A stretch of 64,000 nt of DNA, taken from assembly GCA_041287495.1 (NCBI GenBank), contig JBEULE010000040.1:1-64000 (forward strand). The letters are read 5' to 3'. The first letter of the stretch is position 1; the number at the start of each line of letters is the position of its first letter. The translations under genes were made by a program, and so were the position numbers. The notes below the pieces were generated by a model. That model saw only the letters and a list, made by a program, of their open reading frames with translations, was not told the DNA's origin and did not search any database. Shown here piece after piece: positions 52,251 through 60,922 of the stretch. The stretch comes from JAOABC01 sp041287495. GTDB lineage: Bacteria > Aquificota > Aquificia > Aquificales > Hydrogenothermaceae.

Positions 52251-52274
52251 TTTTGTTAAAATTTTTTAACAAAA
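52251..52274. terminator. 24-bp near-perfect palindrome after the porin gene
   Basis: Two 11-base arms (TTTTGTTAAAA and its complement) flank a two-base centre. It is AT-rich, so it would be a weak terminator for the porin gene. Its right arm overlaps the pstS Pho-box-like repeats at 52266-52271. Confidence 0.4.
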
Positions 52275-52293
52275 GATTAATAAAAGTTTCATA
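52255..52293 (+). promoter_or_regulatory. Pho-box-like operator before pstS
   Basis: GTTAAA (52255), TTAACA (52266), TTAATA (52277) and TTCATA (52288) start at exact 11-base intervals, with A-rich spacers like those at 35566. A TAAAAT candidate -10 lies at 52304-52309. A Pho operator before pstS is what the family knowledge predicts, which supports reading the matching repeats elsewhere in the same way. Confidence 0.6.
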
Positions 52294-52341
52294 TTTACAG
52301 GGGTAAAATTTATATCAGAAAGTTTAAAAAGGAGGAAGAAG

Positions 52342-53343
52342 ATGAAAGTTAAAAACTTGGCAGTAGCAGGGCTTTTGGCAATTTCAGGAGTTGCTCTTGC
52401 AGTTGAGATAACCGGAGCTGGTGCTACATTCCCATATCCTGTATATTCTGCTTGGAGTTATAAGTATCAGCAAGAAACTGGTAATAAGCTAAACTATCAA
52501 TCTATAGGTTCCGGTGGTGGAATAAGACAGATAGAGAACAGAACTGTTGATTTTGGAGCTTCTGACGCACCTTTAACACCAAAGGAGCTAAATGAAAAGA
52601 AATTATTACAATTTCCAGCAATCATAGGTGGAGTTGTCCCTACTTACAACTTACCTGAGGTAGGTAACACTCAGCTAAACTTTGACGGAAAAGCTCTGTG
52701 CTATATATACTTAGGTAAGATAACTAAGTGGAATGACCCTTACCTACAACAACTTAACCCAGGTGTAAAGCTCCCTGACAGAGAAATTACTGTAGTTAGA
52801 AGGTCAGATGGTTCAGGAACAACTTTCCTATGGACAAACTACTTATCAAAAGTATGTCCTGAGTGGGAGAAACAGGTAGGATATGGAACATCTGTTAACT
52901 GGCCTGTAGGTATAGGTGGAAAAGGAAACGAAGGTGTTGCTAACTATGTAAAAAGATTCAGAGGTGCAATAGGATATGTTGAATTTGTATATACAGAGCA
53001 GAACAAACTTCCTGCAGGTAAAATAAAAAATAGAGACGGAAAATTTGTAGCAGCTTCTATTGAAACTTTCCAAGCTGCAGCAGCAAATGCTAAATGGGAT
53101 AAAAATCAACATTTCTACTATATATTAACAGACCAACCTGGTAAAGACAGTTATCCTATAACAGGAGCATCTTTTATCCTTCTTGCAAAAGATAGACCAG
53201 AATCTTCCAAAAAAGCAGTCCAATTTTTCAATTGGGCATTTAAAAATGGAGATCAAGAAGCTATAAGACTCCATTATGTACCTTTACCAGAAAATGTTAA
53301 AAATATGATAAGAGAATACTGGAAAGAGAATGGCCTGATGTAA
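52342..53343 (+). CDS. pstS: phosphate ABC transporter substrate-binding protein
   Basis: 333 residues with a signal peptide ending near ALA. The phosphate-binding loops are recognisable: GAGATFPYPVY, GSGGGIRQ, DFGASDAPL and RRSDGSGTTF, as in E. coli PstS. It is a periplasmic binding protein that passes phosphate to PstCA. AAGGAGGAAGAAG precedes ATG. It is followed by a terminator before pstC, which would allow more PstS than the other subunits. Confidence 0.95.
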   Translation: MKVKNLAVAGLLAISGVALAVEITGAGATFPYPVYSAWSYKYQQETGNKLNYQSIGSGGGIRQIENRTVDFGASDAPLTPKELNEKKLLQFPAIIGGVVPTYNLPEVGNTQLNFDGKALCYIYLGKITKWNDPYLQQLNPGVKLPDREITVVRRSDGSGTTFLWTNYLSKVCPEWEKQVGYGTSVNWPVGIGGKGNEGVANYVKRFRGAIGYVEFVYTEQNKLPAGKIKNRDGKFVAASIETFQAAAANAKWDKNQHFYYILTDQPGKDSYPITGASFILLAKDRPESSKKAVQFFNWAFKNGDQEAIRLHYVPLPENVKNMIREYWKENGLM

Positions 53344-53373
53344 TGCTTTCTTCATAGTCTAACCTCCATTTAT

Positions 53374-53397
53374 ACCCCCTAATTGGGGGTTTTTTTG
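53374..53397 (+). terminator. terminator between pstS and pstC
   Basis: ACCCCC (53374-53379), a short loop and GGGGGT (53385-53390), followed by a long T run, form a strong intrinsic terminator. Partial read-through would explain higher pstS than pstCAB expression. Confidence 0.88.
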
Positions 53398-53434
53398 TTA
53401 AAATATACTAATTAAAAGGTTTTACGGAGAAAAC

Positions 53435-54391
53435 ATGAAAACTGTAAATAAAGCTTTACGTAAAGCAAAATTACTTGAAACTGTATTTAAATCTATTTTA
53501 GGACTTGCTGCTATCTTCGTAGGATTTATTTTACCTGTTTCAATATTTATATCTCTGTATAAAGAATCATCTTTAGCAATAGAACACTTTGGTATTTTAA
53601 ACTTTATTACATCAACAGATTGGGATCCAGTTGCTCAAAAGTTTGGTGGACTTGTTCCTCTTGTTGGAACACTTATATCAACTTTTTTAGCAACCTTGAT
53701 AGCGGCTCCTCTATCTATAGGTATTGCTATATTTTTGGTAGAACTTTCTCCAAATAGACTTAAACCTATCTTTTCAACTGCTATAGAGCTTCTTGCTGGA
53801 ATACCAAGTATAATCTATGGTATGTGGGGACTGTTTGTTTTAGCTCCTCTGTTTGGTGAGAAAGTGGAGCCGTGGCTCCAGGATGAATTTCAGAATGTTC
53901 CTTTAATAGGTAAACTGTTTGAAGGGAGTCCTACCGGTATAGATGTTCTTACTACATCTTTGGTTTTATCAATAATGATAATTCCTTTTATGAGTTCTGT
54001 TGTAAAAGATGCCTTCAATATGGTACCACCTATCATGAAAGAGTCTGCTTACGCTCTTGGAGCTACAAAGTGGGAAGTTATAAAACAGGTAATGATACCT
54101 ATAACCGCATCAAGTATAGCCGGAGGTCTAATACTTAGTGTAGGTAGAGCTCTTGGTGAAACTATGGCTGTTACATTTGTAGCAGGTAATGTAAATCAGA
54201 TACCAAAATCTCTTTTAGACCCCTTTACTACAATAACTGTTGCCCTTGCAAATCAATTTACAGAAGCTGATACTGCTATTTATCTGTCTTCACTGTATTT
54301 CCTTGCTCTCATACTGTTTATAATGTCTTTCTTTGTCCTTTATCTATCAAAGATTATGTTACTTAGACTTGAGAAAAAGTGGAAGGTGTAA
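53435..54391 (+). CDS. pstC: phosphate ABC transporter permease
   Basis: 318 residues, six membrane helices. The PstC opening (GFILPVSIFISLYKES) and the permease EAA loop ALGATKWEVIKQVMIP are present, with GGLILSVGRALGETMAV, typical of phosphate permeases. It pairs with PstA in the inner membrane. It is followed by pstA 3 bases later. Confidence 0.94.
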   Translation: MKTVNKALRKAKLLETVFKSILGLAAIFVGFILPVSIFISLYKESSLAIEHFGILNFITSTDWDPVAQKFGGLVPLVGTLISTFLATLIAAPLSIGIAIFLVELSPNRLKPIFSTAIELLAGIPSIIYGMWGLFVLAPLFGEKVEPWLQDEFQNVPLIGKLFEGSPTGIDVLTTSLVLSIMIIPFMSSVVKDAFNMVPPIMKESAYALGATKWEVIKQVMIPITASSIAGGLILSVGRALGETMAVTFVAGNVNQIPKSLLDPFTTITVALANQFTEADTAIYLSSLYFLALILFIMSFFVLYLSKIMLLRLEKKWKV

Positions 54392-54394
54392 GAT

Positions 54395-55234
54395 ATGAAT
54401 GTTAAGTTAAAGAGAAAAATTGAAAATACAATATTTTTAAGCCTTTCTTTTTTATCTGCCAGCTTTGGATTAATCTTCCTCTTTTGGATACTGGGAGACC
54501 TTTTTATAAATGGATTTAAGTATATAAATATTGACCTCTTTATAAAAGACCCTGTTCCTCCGGGGATGGAAGGTGGCGGTTTAAAACAGGCTTTTATAGG
54601 ACATATAATCATAACAGTTATCGGGACAGTTATAGGAACTCCTATTGGAATCCTTGCAGGAATATACTTTGCAGAGTATGGTAGAAACTCTAAAATTGCC
54701 AAGATAGGAAGAAATATTGTTGATATTATGGTAAGTAATCCCTCAATTGTTATAGGTGCTGTTGTTTATGCTTTATTAGTTAAGCCAGTAGGTCATTTTA
54801 TGGGATTTGCTGGTGGTGTTGCACTTGCTCTTCTTATGATTCCTGTTATTGTTATAACGACTGACGAGATGATGAAATTAATTCCAAAAGAAACAAGGGA
54901 AGCTGCATACGCCTTAGGAGCACAGCCATGGCAAGTAAACTTTCAGGTAGTTTTAAAAGCTGCAAAAGTGGGAGTTTTAACTGGAGTTATACTTGGAGTT
55001 GCAAGGATATCAGGAGAAACAGCACCATTACTTTTCACATCATTTAACAATAGCTTTACTAACTTAGATCCAACAAAACCTATGGCTTCTTTAACAGTTA
55101 CTGTATTCCAGTATGCTATGGGTCCTTATGATGATTGGCATAGGCAAGCATGGGCAGCTTCATTTATCTTAACATTTGCAGTTTTGATTGCATCTATAAC
55201 AGCCAGATACATCATCCAGAGGAAAAAACATTAA
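54395..55234 (+). CDS. pstA: phosphate ABC transporter permease
   Basis: 279 residues with six helices. The EAA loop is REAAYALGAQPWQVNFQVVL; GIYFAEYGRNSKIAKI and ARISGETAPLLFTS are PstA signatures. It forms the translocation pore with PstC. pstB follows 11 bases later behind AAGGAGG. Confidence 0.94.
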   Translation: MNVKLKRKIENTIFLSLSFLSASFGLIFLFWILGDLFINGFKYINIDLFIKDPVPPGMEGGGLKQAFIGHIIITVIGTVIGTPIGILAGIYFAEYGRNSKIAKIGRNIVDIMVSNPSIVIGAVVYALLVKPVGHFMGFAGGVALALLMIPVIVITTDEMMKLIPKETREAAYALGAQPWQVNFQVVLKAAKVGVLTGVILGVARISGETAPLLFTSFNNSFTNLDPTKPMASLTVTVFQYAMGPYDDWHRQAWAASFILTFAVLIASITARYIIQRKKH

Positions 55235-55245
55235 GGAGGATTTCT

Positions 55246-56007
55246 ATGTCCGATTTACGAATGGAAGTCAAAAATCTCAACTTTTATTATGCAGGTGATA
55301 AACTTGCTCTAAAAGATATAAACCTTCCTATATACGATAAAAAAGTGACTGCTCTAATAGGACCTTCTGGATGTGGTAAAACAACACTGCTTAGATGTTT
55401 TAACAGAATGCATGATCTATATCCCGGTAATAGATATGAAGGTGAGATACTTCTTGATGGTAAGAATATTCTTGATAAAGATGTTGACCTTACAGAGCTA
55501 AGGACTAAGGTTGGAATGGTTTTTCAAAAACCTACACCGTTTCCTATGTCTATCTTTGACAATATCGCATATGGTCTTAGACTTCAAGGTATAAAAAATA
55601 AAACTGAACTTAAGGATAGAGTAGAAGAGGCTCTAAAAAATGCAGCTCTCTGGGAAGAAGTAAAAGATAGATTAAATCAGTCAGCTTTTTCACTTTCAGG
55701 AGGACAACAGCAGAGACTTTGTATAGCAAGGACAATAGCAGTAAAACCGGAGGTTGTCCTTTTTGATGAGCCAACGTCAGCCCTTGACCCAATATCTACA
55801 GCAAAGATAGAAGAGCTTATAGTAGAACTAAAAAAGGACCATACAATCATAATTGTTACCCACAATATGCAACAGGCAGCGAGAGTTTCAGATTACACAG
55901 CTTTTATGTATCTTGGAGAGCTTATAGAGTTTGATTCAACAGATATTATCTTTACAAAACCAAACAAAAAACTTACAGAAGATTACATATCTGGAAGATT
56001 TGGATAA
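55246..56007 (+). CDS. pstB: phosphate ABC transporter ATP-binding protein
   Basis: ATG 55246 follows AAGGAGG with 6 bases between and gives 253 residues, the normal length; a longer frame from 55150 lies over pstA and is not needed. Walker A GPSGCGKTT, the signature SGGQQQR and Walker B VVLFDEPTSALD are intact, with the Q-loop in GMVFQKPTPFP. It powers phosphate import through PstCA. Confidence 0.96.
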   Translation: MSDLRMEVKNLNFYYAGDKLALKDINLPIYDKKVTALIGPSGCGKTTLLRCFNRMHDLYPGNRYEGEILLDGKNILDKDVDLTELRTKVGMVFQKPTPFPMSIFDNIAYGLRLQGIKNKTELKDRVEEALKNAALWEEVKDRLNQSAFSLSGGQQQRLCIARTIAVKPEVVLFDEPTSALDPISTAKIEELIVELKKDHTIIIVTHNMQQAARVSDYTAFMYLGELIEFDSTDIIFTKPNKKLTEDYISGRFG

Positions 56008-56067
56008 TATTATACAAGTATTAAAATATTTGTAAAAGATTTTCAAAGTTAGAAAGGAGGAATTAAA

Positions 56068-56733
56068 ATGCTTATTGAACCAAAACTAAAAGAGATAAGA
56101 GAGAGACTTTTAAAGATGGCAGAAATTGCAGAAAATATGATAGACAATGCAGTTAAATCAATTGTAGAACACAATCCAGAATATCTCAAATACATAGAGG
56201 AAAATGAAAATATAATTGACAGTATGGAAGTAGAAAATGAAAGCTTTATAATCACAACTATGGCAAGGTATCAGCCGGAAGCTAAATACTTAAGAATACT
56301 TGCAATGGATCTGTTTGTAAATAGAGACCTTGAAAGAATAGGTGACCATGCAGAAAATATAAAAGAGCATGCAGAGTCTATTTTACAAAAGCCAAAGATA
56401 AAAGAGTATATTGACCTTCCTGTTATGTCAGAATTAACAGTAAATATGCTTAAAGATGCCATAAAAGCATTCTCAGAGATGGATACAGAACTTGCAAGAG
56501 ATGTTATAAAAAGAGATGATAAAATTGACACACTTGAAGAACAGATAATAAGAGAGCTTTATACATACATGGTAGAAGACCCATCTATTATAAAAGTAGC
56601 CCTTAGACTTATAGATGTGGTAAAGAACATAGAAAGAGTGGCAGATATAGCAACAAACCTTGCAGAAGAAGTTATATATATGAAAGAAGGAAAGATGTTA
56701 AGACATCAGGAGGTAGATGAAGATAAAGGATAA
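56068..56733 (+). CDS. phoU: phosphate signalling regulator PhoU
   Basis: 221 residues of two PhoU three-helix bundles, each with a metal-site pattern: DRDLERIGDHAENIK-like (NRDLERIGDHAENIKEH) and DVVKNIERVADIATNLAEE. PhoU damps PhoR signalling when phosphate is plentiful by contacting PstB and PhoR. AAAGGAGGAAT precedes ATG. The next gene, a sensor kinase, starts inside its last 17 bases. Confidence 0.95.
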   Translation: MLIEPKLKEIRERLLKMAEIAENMIDNAVKSIVEHNPEYLKYIEENENIIDSMEVENESFIITTMARYQPEAKYLRILAMDLFVNRDLERIGDHAENIKEHAESILQKPKIKEYIDLPVMSELTVNMLKDAIKAFSEMDTELARDVIKRDDKIDTLEEQIIRELYTYMVEDPSIIKVALRLIDVVKNIERVADIATNLAEEVIYMKEGKMLRHQEVDEDKG

Positions 56734-57724
56734 CACAAAACATATACTTATCAAATTTTTAGACTATCTGAAAGAGGGAGTTATTGTAGTAGATTCAGAT
56801 AAGAATATTGAGTTTATAAATAGTTATGCCTCTTCCTTTTTTAAAGAAAATCCCATTGGAAAACATTTTAGCGAAGTTGTTAAAGATAGTTATCTCTACT
56901 CTCTGATATCCTATGAAGATAAAAAAGATAAAAAAGTAGAGGTAGATATAGATGATAAAAAGTATCTTGTAAATATCTACTACATAGAAGATAAAAAGAT
57001 TTTACATCTTCAAGATATAACACCTTTTGAAGTTTATAAACAGGCAAAAAAAGACTTCGTATCAAATGTATCCCATGAGCTAAAAACACCTATATCTGTT
57101 TTAAAATCTGTTATGGAAACATTAGAAACAGAGCAAGACCCTAAGATGATAAAAAAGTTTTTAGAGATGGCTCAAAAGAGAATTAATCAGATGGATAATT
57201 TAGTCCAGGATTTACTTATACTTGCGAAACTTGAATCAAAAGAGGAAAAGATACAAAAGCAGTCCGTAAAAATTCACCAGTTAGTTGATTCGATATTTGA
57301 AGATTTAAGACATCTAACATTAGAAAAAAATGTAAAACTGTTCAATGAAACTCCGGATGACTATACTGTATATGTGGATGAACAAAAATTTATAATAGCT
57401 CTTAAAAATCTTGTAGAAAATGCTATTAAATACAACAAACCAGATGGAATTGTAAAAGTCTACAGTTATCAGCAAGACAGCAATGATATAGTTGTGGTAG
57501 AGGATACTGGTATAGGTATTCCAAAAGAGTCAATACCTTTAATATTTGAGAGATTTTATAGAGTCGACAAATCAAGGAGTAGGAATATAGGTGGAACCGG
57601 ATTGGGACTTTCAATAGTTAAGCATATAATAGAAGCCCACAAAGGAAAAGTTTGGGTAGAAAGTAAGTATGGCACCGGCTCAAAATTCTACATAAAACTA
57701 CCTGTAGAAAAAATTAAAATATAG
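56717..57724 (+). CDS. PhoR-like sensor histidine kinase, apparently soluble
   Basis: 335 residues. A PAS-like domain (GVIVVDSDKNIEFINSYASS, about 15-105) is followed by the HisKA box VSNVSHELKTPISVLK with His120, and a HATPase domain with N and G boxes (NLVENAIKYN, DTGIGIP, FYRVDKSRSRNIGGTGLGLS). No membrane helix is seen, unlike most PhoR. It overlaps phoU, so it most probably senses the state of PstB-PhoU from inside the cell. No response regulator gene is in the window, so its PhoB/PhoP partner must lie elsewhere. Confidence 0.85.
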   Translation: MKIKDNTKHILIKFLDYLKEGVIVVDSDKNIEFINSYASSFFKENPIGKHFSEVVKDSYLYSLISYEDKKDKKVEVDIDDKKYLVNIYYIEDKKILHLQDITPFEVYKQAKKDFVSNVSHELKTPISVLKSVMETLETEQDPKMIKKFLEMAQKRINQMDNLVQDLLILAKLESKEEKIQKQSVKIHQLVDSIFEDLRHLTLEKNVKLFNETPDDYTVYVDEQKFIIALKNLVENAIKYNKPDGIVKVYSYQQDSNDIVVVEDTGIGIPKESIPLIFERFYRVDKSRSRNIGGTGLGLSIVKHIIEAHKGKVWVESKYGTGSKFYIKLPVEKIKI

Positions 57725-57753
57725 TATATACTTAACTTAAAGGGTCAAAAGTA

Positions 57754-57927
57754 TTGATTTTCAAGGTCATAAAATCAAATAATTTATACTTTCCCATTAT
57801 TATTAAGCTTTCGCCAGGAGCTATTCCTTTCGTGGGTAAAGAAAAGAAAGAAGGTAAATATTGGAAGTTAGACAATGAACAGATCAAAGAATTTGATGAA
57901 CAGTTCCCATGTCAACTTTATATATAG
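57754..57927 (+). CDS. short orphan open frame overlapping the rad50 3' end (57 codons)
   Basis: TTG 57754 lies about 10 bases after AAAGGG and opens a frame ending at 57925-57927. The C-terminal half (GKEKKEGKYWKLDNEQIKEF) looks protein-like, with a higher G+C content and different codon use from its neighbours. Its last 44 bases overlap rad50 on the other strand. It may be the remnant of a foreign gene; I do not recognise it. It occupies most of the gap between 57724 and 57884. Confidence 0.25.
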   Translation: MIFKVIKSNNLYFPIIIKLSPGAIPFVGKEKKEGKYWKLDNEQIKEFDEQFPCQLYI

Positions 57928-60535
57928 TGTCTGCTCTGTCCTCTACTTCTTCATCATGGGTTACAATTATCAGCTGTTTTACGAAATTTTGTTCTTTTAA
58001 ATCTCCTAAAATTTGTATAAGCTCTCCTCTCCTCTTTTCATCCATAAATATTCCCGGTTCATCCAATATTAGAAAGTCAGTTTTATAATTAAGAAGTTTT
58101 GATATTGCAAATCTCAAAGCTAATGCCAAAGCTATCCTCTGTCCACCACTTAGTGCATCTACTTCCACAGGTTCCGAAACTCCTACTTCATTAACATATA
58201 AAAGTATTGAGTAATCTTCATCAAGTTTAAGTGTAGAAAAATTTGTAAATCCAAATCTATTAAATATATCTTCTGTTATCTTTGGTAGATTGTTTAATGC
58301 ATTATCTTTTATCAGTTTATTAATCTTTGTTAAAGTATTTATAACTTTATCATACTTCCATACCTTGTTTTTAAGTTCCTCTATATCTTTGTTTATCTTC
58401 TCTGCTTTTTTTATTTCTTCTTCTACATATCTAATATCTGCGTTTATATTAGATTTACTCTCTAAAAGTTTTAATCTTTCATTTTCTAAATTTTCTATCT
58501 CTTGATTTAGCTTTTCTTTCTCTTTTAAAAGGTCTTCTATATTTTTAGATGAGACTTTGTCGTAGAGAAACTTTAGCTCTGACTCTGTATTTGCTAACTC
58601 TCTTTTTTTACTCTCTATCTCAGATGACAGAGAACTCTTTTCTTTAATTTTCTGTTGATACTCAAAATATATTTTTTCTATCTCAGACTCTTCTTCTATC
58701 TGCCTTTTTATTTTCTCTTTAAAAGAATTAATTTCATCTAATGTTATATCTAATTTAGATAGTTTTTCACTAAGTTTTTCTTTTATATCTTTCAGATTTC
58801 TCATACTGTATTCATATTGTTCATTTATATTCTGTTTTATTAAGGTTTCATATATTCCGTAATTGGTTCTGTTTTCTTTTAAGAATTTTTCTATCTCTTC
58901 TTTCTGTTTTTTTAGTTCATCTATATTTGATATGCCTTGAGTTAAAGCTTTTAGATTTTCTTGAAATTTTGATATTTGATTTCGCTTTTCTTTGTATATC
59001 TCAAAACGTTGTTTAAATTCTTGAAGTTTCTCTCTTATCTTTTCCTGTTTTTCTAGTTCTTTTTCAATCTCTTTTTCTTTATTTTTTAAAAGTTGCCACT
59101 CTTCTCTCTTCTTTTTTAAAATCTCATCTATATCTTTTACCAAACTTTCTTTTTCATGCTCTTGTATTGGTCTATTACAGGTAGGACACACCCCTTCCAA
59201 TGCTGATATCTTTTGAATTTTCTCTTTTTCTAACTTTCCTTCCGTTCCTATTGCAGAGACTTTGTTTAGTATCTCTTCTTTCTCTTTTTGAAGTTCTTTT
59301 GATTTTATAAGACTTTGATTTAAATATTCTTCAACCATGTGTGGATTCTGTTTTAATGTCTGAAATTTATTGTAGTAGTTCTGTTTGAGAGTTTCTGCTA
59401 TTGATTTCATTTCTTGCTCTAGTTGCTGTAACTGTTGTGATAGTTGCTCTATGATAGTTTTTATCTGGTTGATTTGTCCTTGTTTTTTGTTTGAAATTTC
59501 TATAAGGTTTAATATATTTTTATAATCATTTTCCTTTTTTTTAAAAGTCTCTGCTACCGATTTAAAATTATCTATAAATTCTATACCTTCCTTTAACTTG
59601 TTTATCTTTTCTTCCAGGGACAAGTTTTGTATCTGTAATTTCTCTATATCTGATATTAAATTTAACTTATCTTTTAAGGATAAGAAATTTTCATATCTTT
59701 TCTTCACTTCTTCAAATTTGCTTTCTATCTGCTGTATCTCTTCTAAATTTTTTGATAATTTTTCTATATCAGCTTTTAGCATATTTATCAGTTTCTCTTT
59801 TGATTCTATCTGATTGTGTGCTATCTCTATATCTTTTAGTATGTCTAATACTGATTGAAATTGATTCTTTTTCTCTTTTAAATCATCTTCTAATGATTTT
59901 ATCTTTTCTTCAACAACTGATAAATCTTTTTGAAGTTCTGATTTTTTTTCTTTAAGCTGCTTTATATCTACTTTTTGTAATTCAAGTTCTTCAAGTTTTC
60001 TTTCTATATATTTTTTGTTTTCTGAGTACTGTTTTATAACTCTCTGGTAATACTGTATTCCTAAAAGTTCCTCCATTATTTTTTCTCTTTCTGAAGGTTT
60101 TTTATTGATTAGCCCTTCTATTTCTCCTTGCTTTACTACTGCTGCTGTCCGAAATGTTTTAAGTGTTAGTCCAATTATCTTTGGTATCTCTTTGTTTAAG
60201 TTTTTTTGGTAGTATTGTATAAACTGTCCTTTCTCGTATTTGCACAGCATACTACTACCTGAATCATTATATGAGATTGTTCTAGCAATCTTAAAAAGTC
60301 CGAGAGAGTTTTCAAACTCTAGTTCAACTAATGCTTCTTTTTTACCCCACTTTATTAGGTCTTTTTTGTTTCCTTTGGAAGAGCTTCCGAAAAGTGCAAA
60401 CTGAATAGCCTCTATTATACTACTTTTTCCAGAGCCATTTTCTCCTATTATGGCTGTTATACCGACTGGATTAAACTCTATCTCACTGTCAGAATGTATT
60501 AAAAAGTTGCGAAGTGTTAATTTTTTTAAAATCAC
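57884..60535 (-). CDS. Rad50/SbcC-type SMC-like ATPase
   Basis: 883 residues. Walker A GENGSGKSS (31-39) is followed by very long coiled coils, a zinc hook CPTC near 450 at the turn, and a C-terminal ABC signature LSGGQRIALALALRFA and Walker B FLILDEPGIFMD. The size and hook are closer to archaeal/bacterial Rad50 than to the larger SbcC. Together with an Mre11/SbcD nuclease it processes DNA ends. The nuclease gene is not adjacent. It overlaps the upstream thiamine-binding-fold gene by 4 bases. Confidence 0.92.
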   Translation of the reverse strand: MILKKLTLRNFLIHSDSEIEFNPVGITAIIGENGSGKSSIIEAIQFALFGSSSKGNKKDLIKWGKKEALVELEFENSLGLFKIARTISYNDSGSSMLCKYEKGQFIQYYQKNLNKEIPKIIGLTLKTFRTAAVVKQGEIEGLINKKPSEREKIMEELLGIQYYQRVIKQYSENKKYIERKLEELELQKVDIKQLKEKKSELQKDLSVVEEKIKSLEDDLKEKKNQFQSVLDILKDIEIAHNQIESKEKLINMLKADIEKLSKNLEEIQQIESKFEEVKKRYENFLSLKDKLNLISDIEKLQIQNLSLEEKINKLKEGIEFIDNFKSVAETFKKKENDYKNILNLIEISNKKQGQINQIKTIIEQLSQQLQQLEQEMKSIAETLKQNYYNKFQTLKQNPHMVEEYLNQSLIKSKELQKEKEEILNKVSAIGTEGKLEKEKIQKISALEGVCPTCNRPIQEHEKESLVKDIDEILKKKREEWQLLKNKEKEIEKELEKQEKIREKLQEFKQRFEIYKEKRNQISKFQENLKALTQGISNIDELKKQKEEIEKFLKENRTNYGIYETLIKQNINEQYEYSMRNLKDIKEKLSEKLSKLDITLDEINSFKEKIKRQIEEESEIEKIYFEYQQKIKEKSSLSSEIESKKRELANTESELKFLYDKVSSKNIEDLLKEKEKLNQEIENLENERLKLLESKSNINADIRYVEEEIKKAEKINKDIEELKNKVWKYDKVINTLTKINKLIKDNALNNLPKITEDIFNRFGFTNFSTLKLDEDYSILLYVNEVGVSEPVEVDALSGGQRIALALALRFAISKLLNYKTDFLILDEPGIFMDEKRRGELIQILGDLKEQNFVKQLIIVTHDEEVEDRADTIYKVDMGTVHQIL

Positions 60536-60846
60536 TTGCTTATCTCTTTTCCTAATCTCTTTTCTACTGATTTTATTTTACCATCTAATCTTCCAGATTT
60601 ACCTTTCCTTATATCCATTTTTATAACTGTGTAAACTCTATTACAATCAGGTTCAAGCTGCTTATAGGCTCTGTTTATTATGTCTAGGGCTTCATCCATA
60701 GTTTCAACTTCAAAAACAGTTCCCATTGGTGTAAGTTTATAAGGTACTCCTGATTTATCTATCATATCTATAATTCTGCTTACATAAGGACTTACGCTTT
60801 CACCTTTATCAGTTGGAAACATGGCAAACTCAACTAAAAACGACAT
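60532..60846 (-). CDS. MTH1187/UPF0045-family thiamine-binding-fold protein
   Basis: 104 residues with the family pattern: FLVEFAMFPTDKGESVSPYV, LTPMGTVFEVETMDEALDII and RVYTVIKMDIRKG. Proteins of this ferredoxin-like fold assemble as tetramers, and several bind thiamine or its pyrimidine part. A cellular role is not established. TAGGAGG precedes ATG. It is cotranscribed with rad50, a pairing without a known reason. Confidence 0.8.
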   Translation of the reverse strand: MSFLVEFAMFPTDKGESVSPYVSRIIDMIDKSGVPYKLTPMGTVFEVETMDEALDIINRAYKQLEPDCNRVYTVIKMDIRKGKSGRLDGKIKSVEKRLGKEISK

Positions 60847-60922
60847 ATTATACCTCCTATAGCTGTGGTAAAATAATTATAATACTAAGATTTTATCAGA
60901 TTCAATACTTCGGAGGAAAATT

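Noticed and set aside
53395..53420. Pho-box-like repeats before pstC
   Set aside because: Only one TTGTTA-like hexamer next to the terminator T run; no 11-bp repeat follows.
55150..55245. Longer PstB start at 55150
   Set aside because: The extra 32 residues only read the end of pstA in another frame; ATG 55246 has AAGGAGG and gives the normal length.
60847..60922. Replication origin between the minus-strand genes and dnaN
   Set aside because: The gap is only 76 bases, has no clear DnaA-box cluster and no dnaA nearby.
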